Source: Pseudeuparius sepicola (taxonomy: Eukaryota; Arthropoda; Insecta; Coleoptera; Anthribidae). From it: 64,000 bases of DNA. This document shows, one piece after another, positions 11,428 through 22,979 of this stretch (its first letter is position 1; the number at the start of each line of letters is the position of its first letter). Both the position numbers and the translations under genes were made by a program. The DNA lies in contig OY987298.1 of NCBI GenBank assembly GCA_963920635.1, positions 130,147,735 through 130,211,734 of the forward strand, in the 5' to 3' direction. The notes below the pieces were generated by a model. The model was not told the origin of the DNA. It did no database searches and saw only the letters and a program-made list of their open reading frames with translations.

Positions 11428-13178
11428 CCTATTTTACATTAACAAAGTATAAAAAACGAATAAAAGATGCGAAAACTACGAACACCGAAATCGCAAACAC
11501 AAAAACACGCCGCGCCGGTCACGCGAAGTTCTCTGTCGTCAGCTACGTGCGTTGCACAAAATGATACCAAAAATAGCATAGGTTCACAAGGCCGCACTGT
11601 GTGTTTCACGGATTTGATACCCTCTCTGTCTAACCACGGGCATTCGCGGACACCTCTCGCGTTCAATCTGGATATCGCACCGAGACTGACCGACCAGCTG
11701 GAGCACCGGCAGCCGGCAAGAGCGTAGTAAAAATAAAAATGTTCAGTGGCGCATCGAAAAAATAGAGGATAACACGTACGAAAATAATAAAAAAATTAAA
11801 TTGAATTTATATTTTTATTGTCAATTAATTCTATTTTAAAAAACTGTGTTTTTATCAAATTTAATTGGTTTTTCACTGCACAAATGGGAAGCAATAACAA
11901 TCTTTCAACGACTTCTTACAGTTTGGAACCGATTAAATTTTCAGTGGAATATTGTCCATATATTACCTAATTCGGAATGCTCAAAGCTGATTCCCAAGGG
12001 TATATCTATTGAATAAGCAACGGAGCCCGCCGCAGCAGCTGCCGTCCCAAGCTGGCAAGAGTGCTGTTGCCATAGACAATAATTAGAAAATTTCCTCCGT
12101 CCTTAAATTTGGTACGATAATATTTTCAGATGGTGAAATATTTAGTACCATAACGACGTTAGGCAGGCAACGGGAAACTTGAAAATTTTTTTGTTTCTTT
12201 ACTATATTTACCTATCTATAGAAACAGCACATACCAAATATCAGCCCTCAAATCGCAATATTTAATTCGCAATAAATAACTAAAGTTGTGACCCCAAGCT
12301 ATTCATTGGAAACGACACGAGCGCGGGAACGGTTGTGACGTCACAGCGCTCGATTAATAGAAGGCGTGACAGGAGTGACAGCTACACAGAATTAGAGAAG
12401 AAAGAATGGAAATTTAACGTTAAAATATACAGTTCGGCGACCCATTTCCAGAGGGATCTGATGTACCTAGGTCAAAAATAAGAACCGCCTAAAAGTTTAA
12501 ATTTAACAAGCACTTCTTTAACTCAATGGTGAGGTCACGGGTTCAATCACAAGAATTTTTTTTTATTCTCACTGATCTACCTATTATATTATTTATCATT
12601 TTTAATAATAATTGGACAATGGTTATTATGAAGATTATTACTCACAATCTACTTCATAGTGTATTTAAATTCAAAGTACTTACCTACCTAATATGAAATT
12701 ATCAGTAGCAGGAAAAATGTGTACGTTGCTCGATACCTAAGTTTTTTTGGCCTCGGGGAAAGTTTTAAGACCCGAGGCAACGCGGTTGTTAACAACCTCC
12801 TCGGCCAAGAAAGTGCGCTTACGCATCTCGCAATGTAAAGCAGCACACTCTTTTCAAATATTATCCACAATATCAAGACTATAATAACACGGATAGACAC
12901 GGATGGGACGTTCTCGTTGATCTTCCTAAACAAAGCTTGCGTGGTGCTGTAGTTTTGATACATGTGCCGCCCATACATGATGCCGCTGCCCACCAGAGGC
13001 GCCACCACCAACGAGCTACCAGAGAAATGGAGTAGGGAGAACGCGCATTGACCAACTGCGCATCCTATTTCCAGGCACATTTAATGGCCACCATATTGTC
13101 CTCACTTTGACGTTTGCAGTTTGTTCTCAGCGGTAGTTGTTGTATTTCCAGCAGAGACATGGTCAGTGTTTTTGGAAA
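11428..13178. other. No recognised gene
   Basis: Contains a GC-richer patch at about 11470-11730 with overlapping open frames on both strands, and a 130-codon minus frame at 12688-13080 with hydrophobic stretches that I do not recognise. A CAGTGGCGC word at 11746 resembles a hAT terminus without a partner. At about 12510-12550 a GGGTTCAATC box looks like a degenerate tRNA B box. Confidence 0.3.
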
Positions 13179-13430
13179 ATGTCGTGTGCAGTACCAAGCT
13201 GTAAGAATTATAAGTCTAGGAGACCTCCGGGAGTATCATTTTTTCGATAAGTTTAGTAAAAAGAATCGCCGAAATTTTGGGCACCACAGGCGCGCATCTG
13301 TATAATTTTAATGATTGAATATGTGTTTAAAAATTCTTAACTTGGGGACTGATTGGACGTTGAGTCCAAATAAATTTGTTTGTCCAAAACATTTTGCTGC
13401 TGATGCCTTTATACTGTGCATCGTGGCGAA
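13179..13430 (+). pseudogene. THAP-domain fragment
   Basis: ATG at 13179 opens a 23-codon frame (Met-Ser-Cys-Ala-Val-Pro-Ser-Cys-Lys-Asn..., then Gly-Val-Ser-Phe-Phe-Arg) that matches the start of a THAP zinc-coordinating DNA-binding domain. A stop follows at 13248. Further on (about 13345-13415), in another frame, a Phe-Val-Cys-Pro-Lys-His-Phe motif supplies the second Cys/His half. The middle is broken or intron-containing. THAP domains occur in P-element transposases and host regulators. An intron could also separate the halves, but I see no clean splice pair. Confidence 0.5.
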
Positions 13431-13781
13431 CGAGGACGAAGACCTCTAAAGCAGTCTGCAGTGAAAAGTATATGTTAACAATGATACGCCCATGGATGAA
13501 GTTGGTTTAATATGGCCGCCACTTTTATTAGGCAGTTCGCGCAGCTTGTAGCGTATTCTCCCTACTCCATTTCCTGCGAGCCGAGGCCAACGATAAAGAC
13601 AGGCCACGGCGCTAACGCATAATCGCATAGTCACATGACCAGCTTAGTTCTATATAATGAAAGGCATTTTTGGAGATAAGTAGAAAAAACAAATTTCGTA
13701 ACAATTTGGCAAGTTTTCTTTCATCTATTACATTATTGGTTTTGTGCGTCCAGGCATTGTCTAATTGTTTTTTCAAAATTT
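13431..13781. other. Nothing recognised
   Basis: A short inverted word (CTCCCTACTCCATTTC at about 13557) matches the complement near 13028. No gene is seen. Confidence 0.25.
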
Positions 13782-13972
13782 TCAACCTGCCTCAGCTGTT
13801 TTAGGCAGAGAGTTAAACGGCACTGCACTCACAATATTTTGGCACTTCTCAAAAATTGTTGGGACATCACCTTCCTTTAGCTTAGGTGATATTCTCTATA
13901 GGTATTTTCCTCCCACAACACATTTGTCCACTTCAATTGTTTTACTTTCCTGAAAATGTGTTAGCCACACAT
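13782..13972 (-). pseudogene. THAP-domain C-terminal fragment, minus strand
   Basis: Reading from 13972 down to a TGA at 13782, the frame gives a Leu-Thr-His-Phe motif, Gly-Gly-Lys-Tyr, then Leu-Lys-Glu-Gly-Asp-Val-Pro-Thr-Ile-Phe. This is the usual end of a THAP domain and its Ala-Val-Pro-Thr-Ile-Phe-like box. The expected Cys before the Thr-His-Phe is Trp, and one in-frame stop is present. It lies about 350 bp from the plus-strand THAP fragment and in the opposite orientation. Confidence 0.45.
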
Positions 13973-15118
13973 ACTTAAGGTTTTTTTTAGAAATTAAATC
14001 TCAGTTGGAATTTGACGAATCCATTTTTGGCGGAAATTATCATCCCGAGGCAAAACAAATGTTTGTTATGGCGACACTTTCTTCCTGGCTTTTGTAATAT
14101 GTATAAATATAATATAAACAGACGCAATATTTGGTATTTAGGTTATTTTTTACGAAATAAAAATGAAAACTAACCTCAGTAGGTATACTGTAAATACTTA
14201 TTGACGAGGTCTCAGTTGTTCGGCAGCGTGAAAGACCGAATAGAAACCGTATCGGGGCGTGAGTCGACAACGAAAATCAACGGTTACAACACTGATTTAT
14301 TTCGCACAAGGTGAATGGTGAATACAATAAATACACAAACCCGAACGTGGTCAACGGGAACGGCTTCCAGCCACCCGGACCGTCTGAACTCGCGGATCTC
14401 CCGTAAGCAGTTCACCCCTGTGTCTCAGGCTCCACTGTCCAAAACGGTCCATGTCCATAATAGTCCATTCCGGAATTCCGGGCTCCCTATTCTGTGGTTC
14501 GGGGGAGAATTCCCCTTTACAGCGCTCACGCGTCAGTGCGAGCGGCACCAATACTCTTGTACGGCACGACTCCCACCCAGAGGCCATAATATAACACCTG
14601 GGCGGTTCCCCTCCGCCAGGACACACGCGCACTAGACACAAACTTGTTTCTAAAATATAAACTAATACTTTTAAAAACAATTTAAACATTTAAAACTTCT
14701 CAAAAACCAAGCTGCCGCTTTCAGTTATGTGACAAATGACATGTAACGTCGGCCTAAGGTGGTCACGTGATTTTTGTGCGCCAGGGCCTGTCTTTATAGT
14801 AGGCCTTGTCTGCGAGCTACTTGACGTCACAACCAAGGAGGGAGCGTTACAAGAATGATTTGAATTATGCAGTTTTTAATTGCTTATATTTATTACATAA
14901 AAATAAAAAATGAGTTTTTCTGTGAACTGTGGTTCATTTAATGGCAATAAATTAGGTTTGAAAGTAATATTTTTCAAATTTAATTTTTGAGCAAGTTCCC
15001 CATTACTTATGCCATTTTGGGCGGTGCTGCAAATGGTGTATTAATAGAATATTTAACTTCAACAATCGCCCACAGTCGGTGGAGGGCAACGTAGAATATT
15101 CGGGTTAGAGGCCCGTTG
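13973..15118. other. GC-richer island, no recognised gene
   Basis: Bases about 14220-14640 are clearly richer in G+C than their surroundings and hold open frames on both strands (106 and 112 codons) with no family resemblance. On the minus strand the block starts TGTAACGC (14853), has CTATAAAG at about 14800 and AATAAA near 14300, so it could be a solo LTR. However, I found no matching TG/CA end or target duplication. Confidence 0.3.
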
Positions 15119-16530
15119 GGCCCGCGCCCCGCCCAATAAACATTTTTGGTTTTGTAAAGGTTGTAGTAACTTTTCCACAACCAAATTTTGTAACTAATAG
15201 TTCTTGAAAATAGTAATGGTAAATGGTTGGTTACAATTATGTAACCCTTACAGGCCTTAAACGGTGGAGTTTATTACTGCTGCAAAGGTGACCAATATTA
15301 CCTAGAGTTCGTCACCAATAGTACCGATCTCCTCACACCTTCTGAACTACTCCTATAAAACTTGATATAACTGTCACCGGTACCTAAATAGGCGAGGAAT
15401 CATAAGTAATATAATGTTTGTGGTTACCAGTTGGAAACGCGGATAAGGCGCATATATGCGCACGCGCATATTATAGCTTCTCTTTTGTCGTTATCACATT
15501 TACTTTATTATATTATTCCATCTTTATCATTTTTACTGAAGGGGGATCGACGAATCTTTTACTTACGCATGTCTCTTTCGATTTTGCACTTTGTGAAACA
15601 GGAATGTGGCTGATCTTATTGCGGTGTGTGCATGACATATAGCAGTGGTTCGATATACCTCTAACAGGAAAAACACATTTCTGTCACAGGTAAGTAACAA
15701 CGTTTTATGCCATTTTTGCTGCACCGTGTAAAATTTTATTTTACCTCCAGAAAATGCTTGGGCTTCAGATGATATAAGCGTTTTGTGTACTCTCTTTAAT
15801 AAATCAATAAAATTTGTTGTTGACTTTGTTATTAATTGACACAAAAATAAATATTAAACTAAAGAGAGGTGTCCTTTCTATACCAAAATCATGAAAAATT
15901 ATTGTACTTTTTGAGAGCTAATCAGTTTATTTAAAGAAAATAATATTTGCAATTCCTAACCTAAAAAATCTACTCAACATATAAAATGGCTGCCCCATAT
16001 TTTAGTAATGATCATTACTATAAAGTTTATACGACCATTTATATAACCCAGATAGCTTCTAGATCTATTGAGAACCTTTGGTGAACCTTATAGTGTTCAC
16101 TGTTACCATTACATCTCCAGAGGTAGCGTCTCTTACTTTTAGTGATAACTAACACTCTTATATAACCTGTGGTGATGATGTCTGTGATCCTAACCTTACA
16201 AAATTTTGTTTTAGTTTTCAGTTTGTAAACAAAGGAGTGTGCTGCAATGTCATTTAAAATAGTGCAAAAGGAAGAACCAGGCAGGATGCACCCTCCACAA
16301 GACAGGTGATGAACAACTTTCCGTGATCATGTTATAAAACTATCAGTGATTAGTTATTATTGTTATCGATATATATAACTTTAAACACTTGGGGTTACTT
16401 CCGCTACCGTTATAAAACGTTTATCACTTGGAGTTACTTCCGCTACTGTTATAAAACTTTTATATAAGTTATTGTGACTAAAATGTTTATTGGGCGGGGC
16501 CCTTTCGTCAAAAATGGGGCCCGTCTGTTT
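15100..16530. mobile_element. Inverted-repeat element with GGGCGGGGC-rich ends
   Basis: GCCCCGCCCAATAAACATTTT (15126 onward, read inward on plus) and its reverse complement (about 16482-16503) define inverted ends about 1.35 kb apart, both followed outward by GGGCCC words. The interior has no recognised transposase. A short ATG frame at 16248 (about 20 codons) reads protein-like but stops at once. Target duplication is not resolved. Confidence 0.45.
16386..16463 (+). repeat. 39-bp tandem duplication
   Basis: Two adjacent 39-bp units (from 16386 and 16425) share CACTTGG-GTTACTTCCGC and GTTATAAAAC with a few substitutions. Confidence 0.8.
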
Positions 16531-16756
16531 CGGTCGCCGTCGCGGGCGGCCTGGGACAGGGCCCGGGTCATTCTCCATCTCGGACGCCTCGGGGGACGCG
16601 CCGGTCCCGCGGCCGCGGCCATTGCGGACTTTTAGCCGTGGGTGACAGGGAGTTATGGGTTGGGGGATGTGGGGACTCTCAAGAACGCATGACGGGGATG
16701 ACGATATGAGGGGGCGGGTTCGGTCGTGCGGATAAATATCAGTCATGGGAAATGCG

Positions 16757-18300
16757 CAGTGGCGTAGCCAGCATTTAGGGGCGAGGGGGACGAAATTTTC
16801 CGAATTGTTTTCTTTGTGAAATATGGCCGTCCACTATGTTTTTCGTTGTATTGAAATAGGTAAACAAAAATTTGAAAAATCCACAGAAAATACAATGCTA
16901 TCCATAAACTTCGCACCAAATGGGAGAAAAATTTTATTGTTAGATTTTTTGAAAATCTGATTTCGGGATACGTTGGTGCATGTTTTGGGTACACTATTAT
17001 TGCGCCTGAAGAGAGTCGTGACCTTATAGCCCATACGCCTGTCAAATATGAATTTAAAATAAAAATTAGGAAAAATGGGGTTTTATCTTGGAAATCGGAA
17101 AAGGTTATTAAGAAAATGTATTTGTATTGTATTATTGTGCGTCTATGTCAATATTTAGAAGGATATTCGTCTTTTTCTTACTTCATATTAAAGGAATTGA
17201 AACTGAAACCATAAAATTCAATACCTGTACAGTTTGCTTCACTCAATTTCAAAATATAGATATATATTGTGTAAAAATATTACAACTCTGGCCCAGAGCA
17301 TGAACTTAGCTTAAAATTAAAGAGTTTGTACCAATATGGTGTTGTTACACAACGACTAATTTTAAAAATCTTATTTTCCCCCTTTTTGGGTTGAAATTTA
17401 ATTGAATTTTTATGGTTTAGTAAGAAAACAACCAGTAAATAAGTTATTTTGCCGGAAAAAATATCGTGAACCAATTTGAAGAGATAGGTATAATGAAGAA
17501 AAAACAAATATCCCGGTATTTTTCTGAAGATTAGCATGTACCTACTTAACAGATTTTTTCCGCCAAAGGCCAGCCAAATTTTTCCAATTTTTAGTTTTAA
17601 ATGCCAAATTTGACAGGCATGGGCTGTGACGTCACAACTCTCTTCAGGCGCAATATGCTCCAAAATATCCCGAAATCATGTTTTCAAAAAAATTAAAAAT
17701 ACAAATTGTTCCCATTTGGTGCAAACTTTATGAATAGCAATTTACCTATATTATTTATTAAAAAATAATGCCTATACAAAAAAAGCATCTTATTCTTTGG
17801 TTTAAAGTTTAAAATAATAGTAACACCTGTATAAAACAAAAACAAAAAAAATGTTTTTTAATATAACAGGTTTTAAAAAACGGACTAAAAAACGTGGGGC
17901 GCATGCAGTAGATAATAATAATAATTATTGATGCATGCACTTAAGTCACTAATAGTAATTGTACCTACCTATTGCACTGTAAATAATATTTTCCAAATGC
18001 AGCTACTTTTCTACACTCCTCCCTATTATCTATTGCACGCGTCCCATCTTTATCTGGCTAAGAGAAATTATACAATTATACTTTTATTATATTACTTTTT
18101 AGTCCGATTTTATAATATTTTATAGTTTTTAGTTCGTTTTAAAAGCGTGTTATAAAAACATTCTTGCGGGGACTGCGGGGAGCGGGGCATCGGGCAGTGG
18201 GCCAGATCGGTGCAGACGGCAGGGCGGGGGGCGCTTAAACTAAGGAGGGTGGGGGGGGAAGGCGACTGCCCCCCCTCGCCCCCACCTAGCTACGCCACTG
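16757..18300. mobile_element. Non-autonomous hAT element with 8-bp TSD
   Basis: The element starts CAGTGGCGTAGCCAGC and its other end, read inward, is CAGTGGCGTAGCTAGG. It is flanked by the same 8-mer GAAATGCG at 16749-16756 and 18301-18308, the hAT signature. Both ends continue into a G-rich GGGGCGAGGGGG block. Inside is an older mariner-type MITE (about 16893-17743). No transposase is visible, so movement would need one supplied in trans. The exact 8-bp duplication makes the boundaries reliable. Confidence 0.85.
16893..17743. mobile_element. Older copy of the CAGTGCTATTCATAAAG MITE family
   Basis: The left end TACAATGCTATCCATAAAC and the inverted right end near 17720-17743 (TTATGAATAGCA) match the element at 56725-58647, as does the internal GGCATGGGCTGTGACGTCAC block. 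The arms are each about 300 bp and more diverged than in the other copy. It is nested in the hAT-like element at 16757. Confidence 0.7.
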
Positions 18301-18546
18301 GAAATGCGCTGTTTTTCTTTAGGAGGTTCAAAATGAAGAAAGAAAACTCTCAGACAAAAAATGAGGCGTTAAGTGTACTGAGAAAGAAAATAAGCCATTT
18401 TTTTTAACTTTGACTGGAGGTGGCATTTTTTTGTATTAAAAAATAATAATAACTTTTTTATTTTTGTTAATCAAATAGATATTAAGCTTAGTTTTCGGAA
18501 CAATAATATTGTGATAAATGATGTTTAGTGGCATATTAGGTAAAGG

Positions 18547-18679
18547 ATATCAATTGGAAAAAATGCACTCCAGCCGGGACTCGAACCCGGGACTCCTACT
18601 GTGGCCGTAGGCACTTAACCAACTAAGCTACCGGAGATACGGGTTCCATCAGCTAGGTGTTATTTATTCCAATTGATAT
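18547..18679. repeat. Short inverted repeat enclosing a tRNA-like sequence
   Basis: ATATCAATTGGAA (18547-18559) and its exact reverse complement (18667-18679) bracket the tRNA-like fragment. This might be a SINE/MITE composite or a chance pair of 13-mers. Confidence 0.45.
18567..18637 (-). tRNA. tRNA-like sequence, probably a pseudo-tRNA or SINE head
   Basis: On the minus strand there is an A-box-like TAGCTTAGTTGG, a perfect CCTAC/GTAGG anticodon stem, a perfect CCGGG/CCCGG T stem with loop TTCGAGT, and an acceptor stem pairing at 6 of 7 positions. The anticodon loop is GGCCACA, lacking the universal T at position 33, and the D stem has a T-T mismatch. A working tRNA is therefore doubtful. 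The triplet at the anticodon position would be CCA. I see no poly-T terminator immediately after. Confidence 0.45.
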
Positions 18680-18761
18680 TAGTTAGTAGCGGTGAGATGT
18701 AGGAGACTTCGGCGTCTTCTACAGCTACTAGATAGAGGGTGTAGGGTAACCATTCATGATT

Positions 18762-18901
18762 GTTGGTTATGTGAACTTGCTATGTTTCATTTTCTTGGCT
18801 TGACATTGTAGGTTAGAATTTGCACGTTCGATACTTGCATTAATTCGCTATATGTCGAATATTGTGGGTAGAAGAACAAATAGGAAGTTCACATAACCAA
18901 C
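18762..18901. repeat. 17-bp perfect inverted repeat
   Basis: GTTGGTTATGTGAACTT (18762-18778) and its reverse complement (18885-18901) lie 106 bases apart, close to the tRNA-like fragment and the hairpin at 19000. Confidence 0.6.
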
Positions 18902-18999
18902 ATAACCAACACCGGAAATGACGTAACAACGACGCGTACTCCACACTTCGCACAATGGAATGAAACCCTTTGCCTTGACAGTTAACTTTAGTGGAATCA

Positions 19000-19060
19000 A
19001 ACCCGTTGGTTCCGACGTTACATATTATTAAATCATATGTAACGTCGGAACCAACGGGTT
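19000..19060. repeat. Perfect 26-bp hairpin with 9-base loop
   Basis: Arms 19000-19025 and 19035-19060 are exact reverse complements (core CCAACGGGTT). Such perfection suggests a recent origin or a functional structure. Its base is followed by short AAT repeats. Confidence 0.75.
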
Positions 19061-19672
19061 AATAATAATAACACCATGTATATAATACATGACAATTTGG
19101 CTGAATTTATTTTTTTTTTAACCGAAGGGGGCTCTGTCTCTGTCCATTGTTTCAATATGGTATTTAGCTTCAAACGCCCATCAGGTAATTCTCTATCGTT
19201 GTCAGTTTGTTTCTTGCCTAATTAGTTTAATAAATAAATTTTATTCTCAAGCTGCTTCAATTCATCTGTATCCAGACTACAGGGTGATTAAATTTTATTC
19301 TGCGCGACACTTCAACAGGTGATAGAAAACCAAAAAATAACCGCACTTTCTTCTATAAACTATATCACTTATAAAAAGTTACAGGGTGTAAAAGTTGTAA
19401 AAAATATGTGGACTTTATTGAATATTTACCAAAGTAGTGGAGATATTTGTCACCAAACACAAAAAAACGATTCGATTTAGATTTTTAAGGGCGTTAACAT
19501 GAAAAACTAGGCACACTGTGTAATAGGTACATTCTTTTCTACTTAAGGATCTAGTGCCCAGCTCAGCTCATTTTTCAGAAAACCCTGAAATTACTGAAAA
19601 AAAATTAAATTTGCCGTAAAAGTCTAACAGATAGGTACAAAAAATGTGGGTAAATAGGATTTTTTTGTAATA
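19061..19672. other. MITE-like terminus, otherwise nothing recognised
   Basis: TACAGGGTGATTAAATTTT at about 19279 resembles a TA-flanked MITE end without a visible partner. No gene is seen. Confidence 0.3.
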
Positions 19673-19674
19673 TA

Positions 19675-20139
19675 CAGGGTGTCTACTTTTAAGTGTATAC
19701 AAATCGATAAAAAATTTATTTTGTGAGATATTTTCAAAAACCTTTTTTTGTTCGAAAGGCCTTCAAAAACCGCTTCTTTTGACCTTCTGCCATTTTCAAA
19801 ATGCAAATCCAGGGCCGGCTGCGATTTTTTTATACCCCCGATTTTTACGAAAACCATTTAGCGATTTTTTTATTTAAAATTTGAGCCCACAGCCTTAATA
19901 AGAACACCCCGAAACCCCTATATACCAAATTACCAAGGGGTTTTTGGGTGTTCTGATTAACGCTGTGGGGTCAGATTTTAAATAAAAAAATCGCTAAATG
20001 GTTTTTGTGAAAATCGGGGTAAGTAAAATCGTCAAAAGAAGCGTTTTTTGAAGACCTTTCGAACAAAAAAAAGTTTTTGAAAATATCTCACAAAATACAT
20101 TTTTTATCGATTTGTATACACTTAAAAGTAGACACCCTG
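19675..20139. mobile_element. Palindromic mariner-type MITE, TA target
   Basis: Ends CAGGGTGTCTACTTTTAAG and its reverse complement are flanked by TA (19673-19674, 20140-20141). The arms pair along almost their full length of about 220 bp, with one insertion of some 40 bases in the left arm. A 77-codon minus frame in the left arm is a by-product of the repeat. It is non-autonomous. Confidence 0.85.
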
Positions 20140-21019
20140 TATGTTGAATATACATTTTAGAGACTATTAATTTTAATATTACCTAAACACGGTGAATTGT
20201 TTGGCATTAAGGTGCATCGAGTTTCCAATGTAGGGGTTGATTCATGTGGTCTTTCAAAAGCAGTACACATTTTCTAAGAATATCTTGCTTCAAATTGAAA
20301 AAAGTTACCTATCAAAGATTCGATTTCACTTGCCGAAGACATTAAATTCTATACACAGATTATTTACCAAGCCAGAAATGTTTCTTCCGGAAGTTCTTCG
20401 TTCTTTGTTTGCATCGTAAAGAAAAATGAAGGTTATTTTTTTCTTTTTAGACAGTAAATTCTTTCTCGATAGCCTTAAAAATTTTGTAAACAGCTAGGGT
20501 AAGGTGGGGCAAGTTGGCGAACGGGGCAAGATGACTAATTAACATTTTCTAAAAAAGGAAAAAAGAGATCTGGGCACTGAAATTGCTATAACATTCTAAC
20601 TGGCACATTACTATACTCCCTACTCAAAGAGATGGATCTAGAGTCAGTACTCAGTACTGTACGAGTTAGGTTACTGAGTGTGTTTACAGGAAAAATGTTC
20701 TAAGATTCTTTGGGTTTAAAATAAGGTTTCTCAGAAAATTTAATGGTAGGTTTGCATGTTTCTATCAGTAATCACATTCAGTAGGTTTATACAAATTAAA
20801 AACTCGACATGGCGTGTGTTGATTTTTTTATTTTGTTTGGTATGACAGATTTTTCTTTTTATGGCACCTGTGGGGCAAGATGGCGGGGGCAAGACAAATA
20901 AATCGTCATCTAGCCACAGTACTCGTCATCTTGCCCCGTGATTTGTGATAGGTAACTGTGAAGACTGGATAGAGTGTAATTGGTGCGAATCGTGGTGCGG
21001 CATGAATCGTGCACAGGGT

Positions 21020-21340
21020 ACACAGTAAAAAATATCGCCGTGTAAAGCTTAAAAAATCGCTGGTAAACCATTTGGTTAATTTTTTACACCATATTTCGTT
21101 AAAACGGAAAATTTTCACCAACTCACCTTTGGTAAATCGATTTTTTCACGAAAAATGGCTACTGATGTAAAAAATACACGCGCGGGTGTACAAAATACAC
21201 GGTGCGTGTTTTCATAATCACATATCACGAAGTGTAATTTCTTTGCAAACCATAGGTTCTTTTTTTAACACGACTCGTGTTTTTTTTTACACCGCGCGTG
21301 TTTTTTAAAAACACCGGCCGTGTGATCAAAATAACCGCCG
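21020..21340. repeat. CACAGTAA-type MITE remnant rich in CGTGT words
   Basis: Begins TACACAGTAAAAAATATCG at about 21019, like the TACACAGTAATAAAATT end of the element at 22980. Words of the type CCGTGT, GCGTGTTTT and ACACGG recur many times up to about 21340. The right end is unclear. Confidence 0.45.
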
Positions 21341-21435
21341 ATTGGGCACTGTCCCCTTCCTCCGTATCAGTCAATAGTTGAATTTCGTTTAGCGAGCATA
21401 CATTCGTGTCGCGTCCTGTCGTAACTGCGGGGAAA

Positions 21436-21526
21436 ATGTTGGTTCTAACCAAATTTAAATATAATAAAATTTTAAAATATGTGCTCTGTGATACTAGTGG
21501 AAGTTTTGCAGATGTTCTGACTAAAG
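21436..21526 (+). CDS. Possible first coding exon, product unknown
   Basis: ATG at 21436 opens a 30-codon frame (Met-Leu-Val-Leu-Thr-Lys-Phe-Lys-Tyr...) that ends at a strong splice donor, AAAG|GTAAGT, at 21526/21527. About 60 bases upstream is an insect-type initiator word TCAGTCAATAG, and the region between looks like a 5' UTR. I do not recognise the peptide and cannot find a downstream exon. It could be the start of a host gene, of a gene carried by the surrounding element, or chance. Confidence 0.3.
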
Positions 21527-21780
21527 GTAAGTAATTATTTACTTTATTTAGGTACCTACCTGCTTTCAGAAGTATATAGAAGTAGCTATAATTGCATTCT
21601 ATACGTATTTTGTTCGCTATTTTGTATGGAAAGCTGATTTTTTTGCTTTTATCAAACGTAACACTCTCGGTTTGTAGGTATAACAAGTAAATAATAGGGC
21701 TACCTGAAATTTCTCATTATTAAATCTACTTAAGTAGGTACCTACTTATAAGTAAAAAGTCAAAACATTTTTATTACGCT

Positions 21781-21996
21781 TCTCTCAAATAACCAAGCTT
21801 TCGTTCAAGGTTGTGAACTTCTAATTTAAGAAAATTTTAAGAAAATTATTAAGGAATACCTACTTTAAGAAATTTTTCACTTATGTGCTACATAACGATA
21901 AATTTAGATTTTTTTCAACTTAAAATTAATATTTCATTCTAATACCCAGATGGAGTTCAAAAACCTTGAACGAAAGCTTGGTCATTTGAGAGAAGT
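21781..21996. repeat. Inverted repeat, arms of about 40 bp
   Basis: CTTCTCTCAAATAACCAAGC (21779 onward) and its counterpart ending about 21996 pair over roughly 40 bases, including GCTTTCGTTCAAGG. The spacer is about 130 bp. Confidence 0.65.
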
Positions 21997-22979
21997 ATAA
22001 AAAATTTTTTTGCTGCAAACCCGTTAGGTTTTTTCGATTCTATAAGTAGGTTCTTAAATACTTACCTAGCTACTTTTTGCTAAATTTGAGCAATTTTGAA
22101 TTTTTTCTGTCTGTGATGACAAAACCCGGGTGCTACGATAGCTAATTTTGTTTTTTAAAATAGAATTATATTAGGCCCATTTTCGATAATTTCTGTTGTT
22201 TTTATAAATAAAGGAGTACCTAATCTGTTTGCAAAAAAAATTAAAATAGACTGTTGCACTCAATCTTGTACGAGAAAACAATTGACAAACTGTATACAGT
22301 CGTAGGTATATGCCAAAAATATATTGATTTTGAAAATAAACAAAAATAAACTGGTCCTATTTGAACAATTAAAATTAGTTGACAGGGATAATGACATGGA
22401 TTGCCACAAACCATGTTGATAAACCAATGACGGAGAAGTGGGCATTTAGCATATTTATTGTAAAAAAAAATGAATCGCTTTGCATAGTACTTAGGTCTAA
22501 TAAAATTTAATGTTTTTTTAAGTAGATTTTTTTGGTATGGTTTGATGGGGAATGTGTTTTAAACGTTAAGTAAGTATTTAAGTATATTTCCTCGGATATT
22601 TCTGAAAAATAAAGACTGAAATATTTGTGTTATATGAGTTATAAGACTCGAAGTAGATAGGAATGTTTTTATTTAGTTTACTTTAGTACCTACTATCCAA
22701 TAATCAGTGGCAAAAAAATTCTTTATTATAGGCACCTACCTAATAGGGCTACAGAATGCCAATTTTCCAAAGAAGCTGTTTAAAAGTAGGTGCAAAAAAT
22801 AATTCTAAAGTAAAGTGTCTTTCAACTTGCTGGTAATGTAGGCCTATCCTAACCGAAAATTCAAGTTTATACAAGTTCAACCGTTTCTGAAAAAAAAAAT
22901 TCCTCTTAAGACTGGAATAACCGAGGGAATAACTTTGCACTTCATCCAAATATTTGCACCCATTGTCATTACGTAACTA

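Noticed and set aside
12505..12560. tRNA-like A and B boxes
   Set aside because: Spacing is far too short for a tRNA and no stems form; at most a decayed SINE piece.
12688..13080. 130-codon minus-strand frame with hydrophobic stretches
   Set aside because: No family resemblance, no clear start context or splice partners; kept only as a note.
14220..14855. Possible solo LTR on the minus strand
   Set aside because: TG-start, TATA-like and AATAAA words are present, but no matching CA end, target duplication or second copy could be found.
16248..16310. Short ATG frame of about 20 codons
   Set aside because: Reads protein-like but stops at once and has no clear donor; insufficient evidence for a gene.
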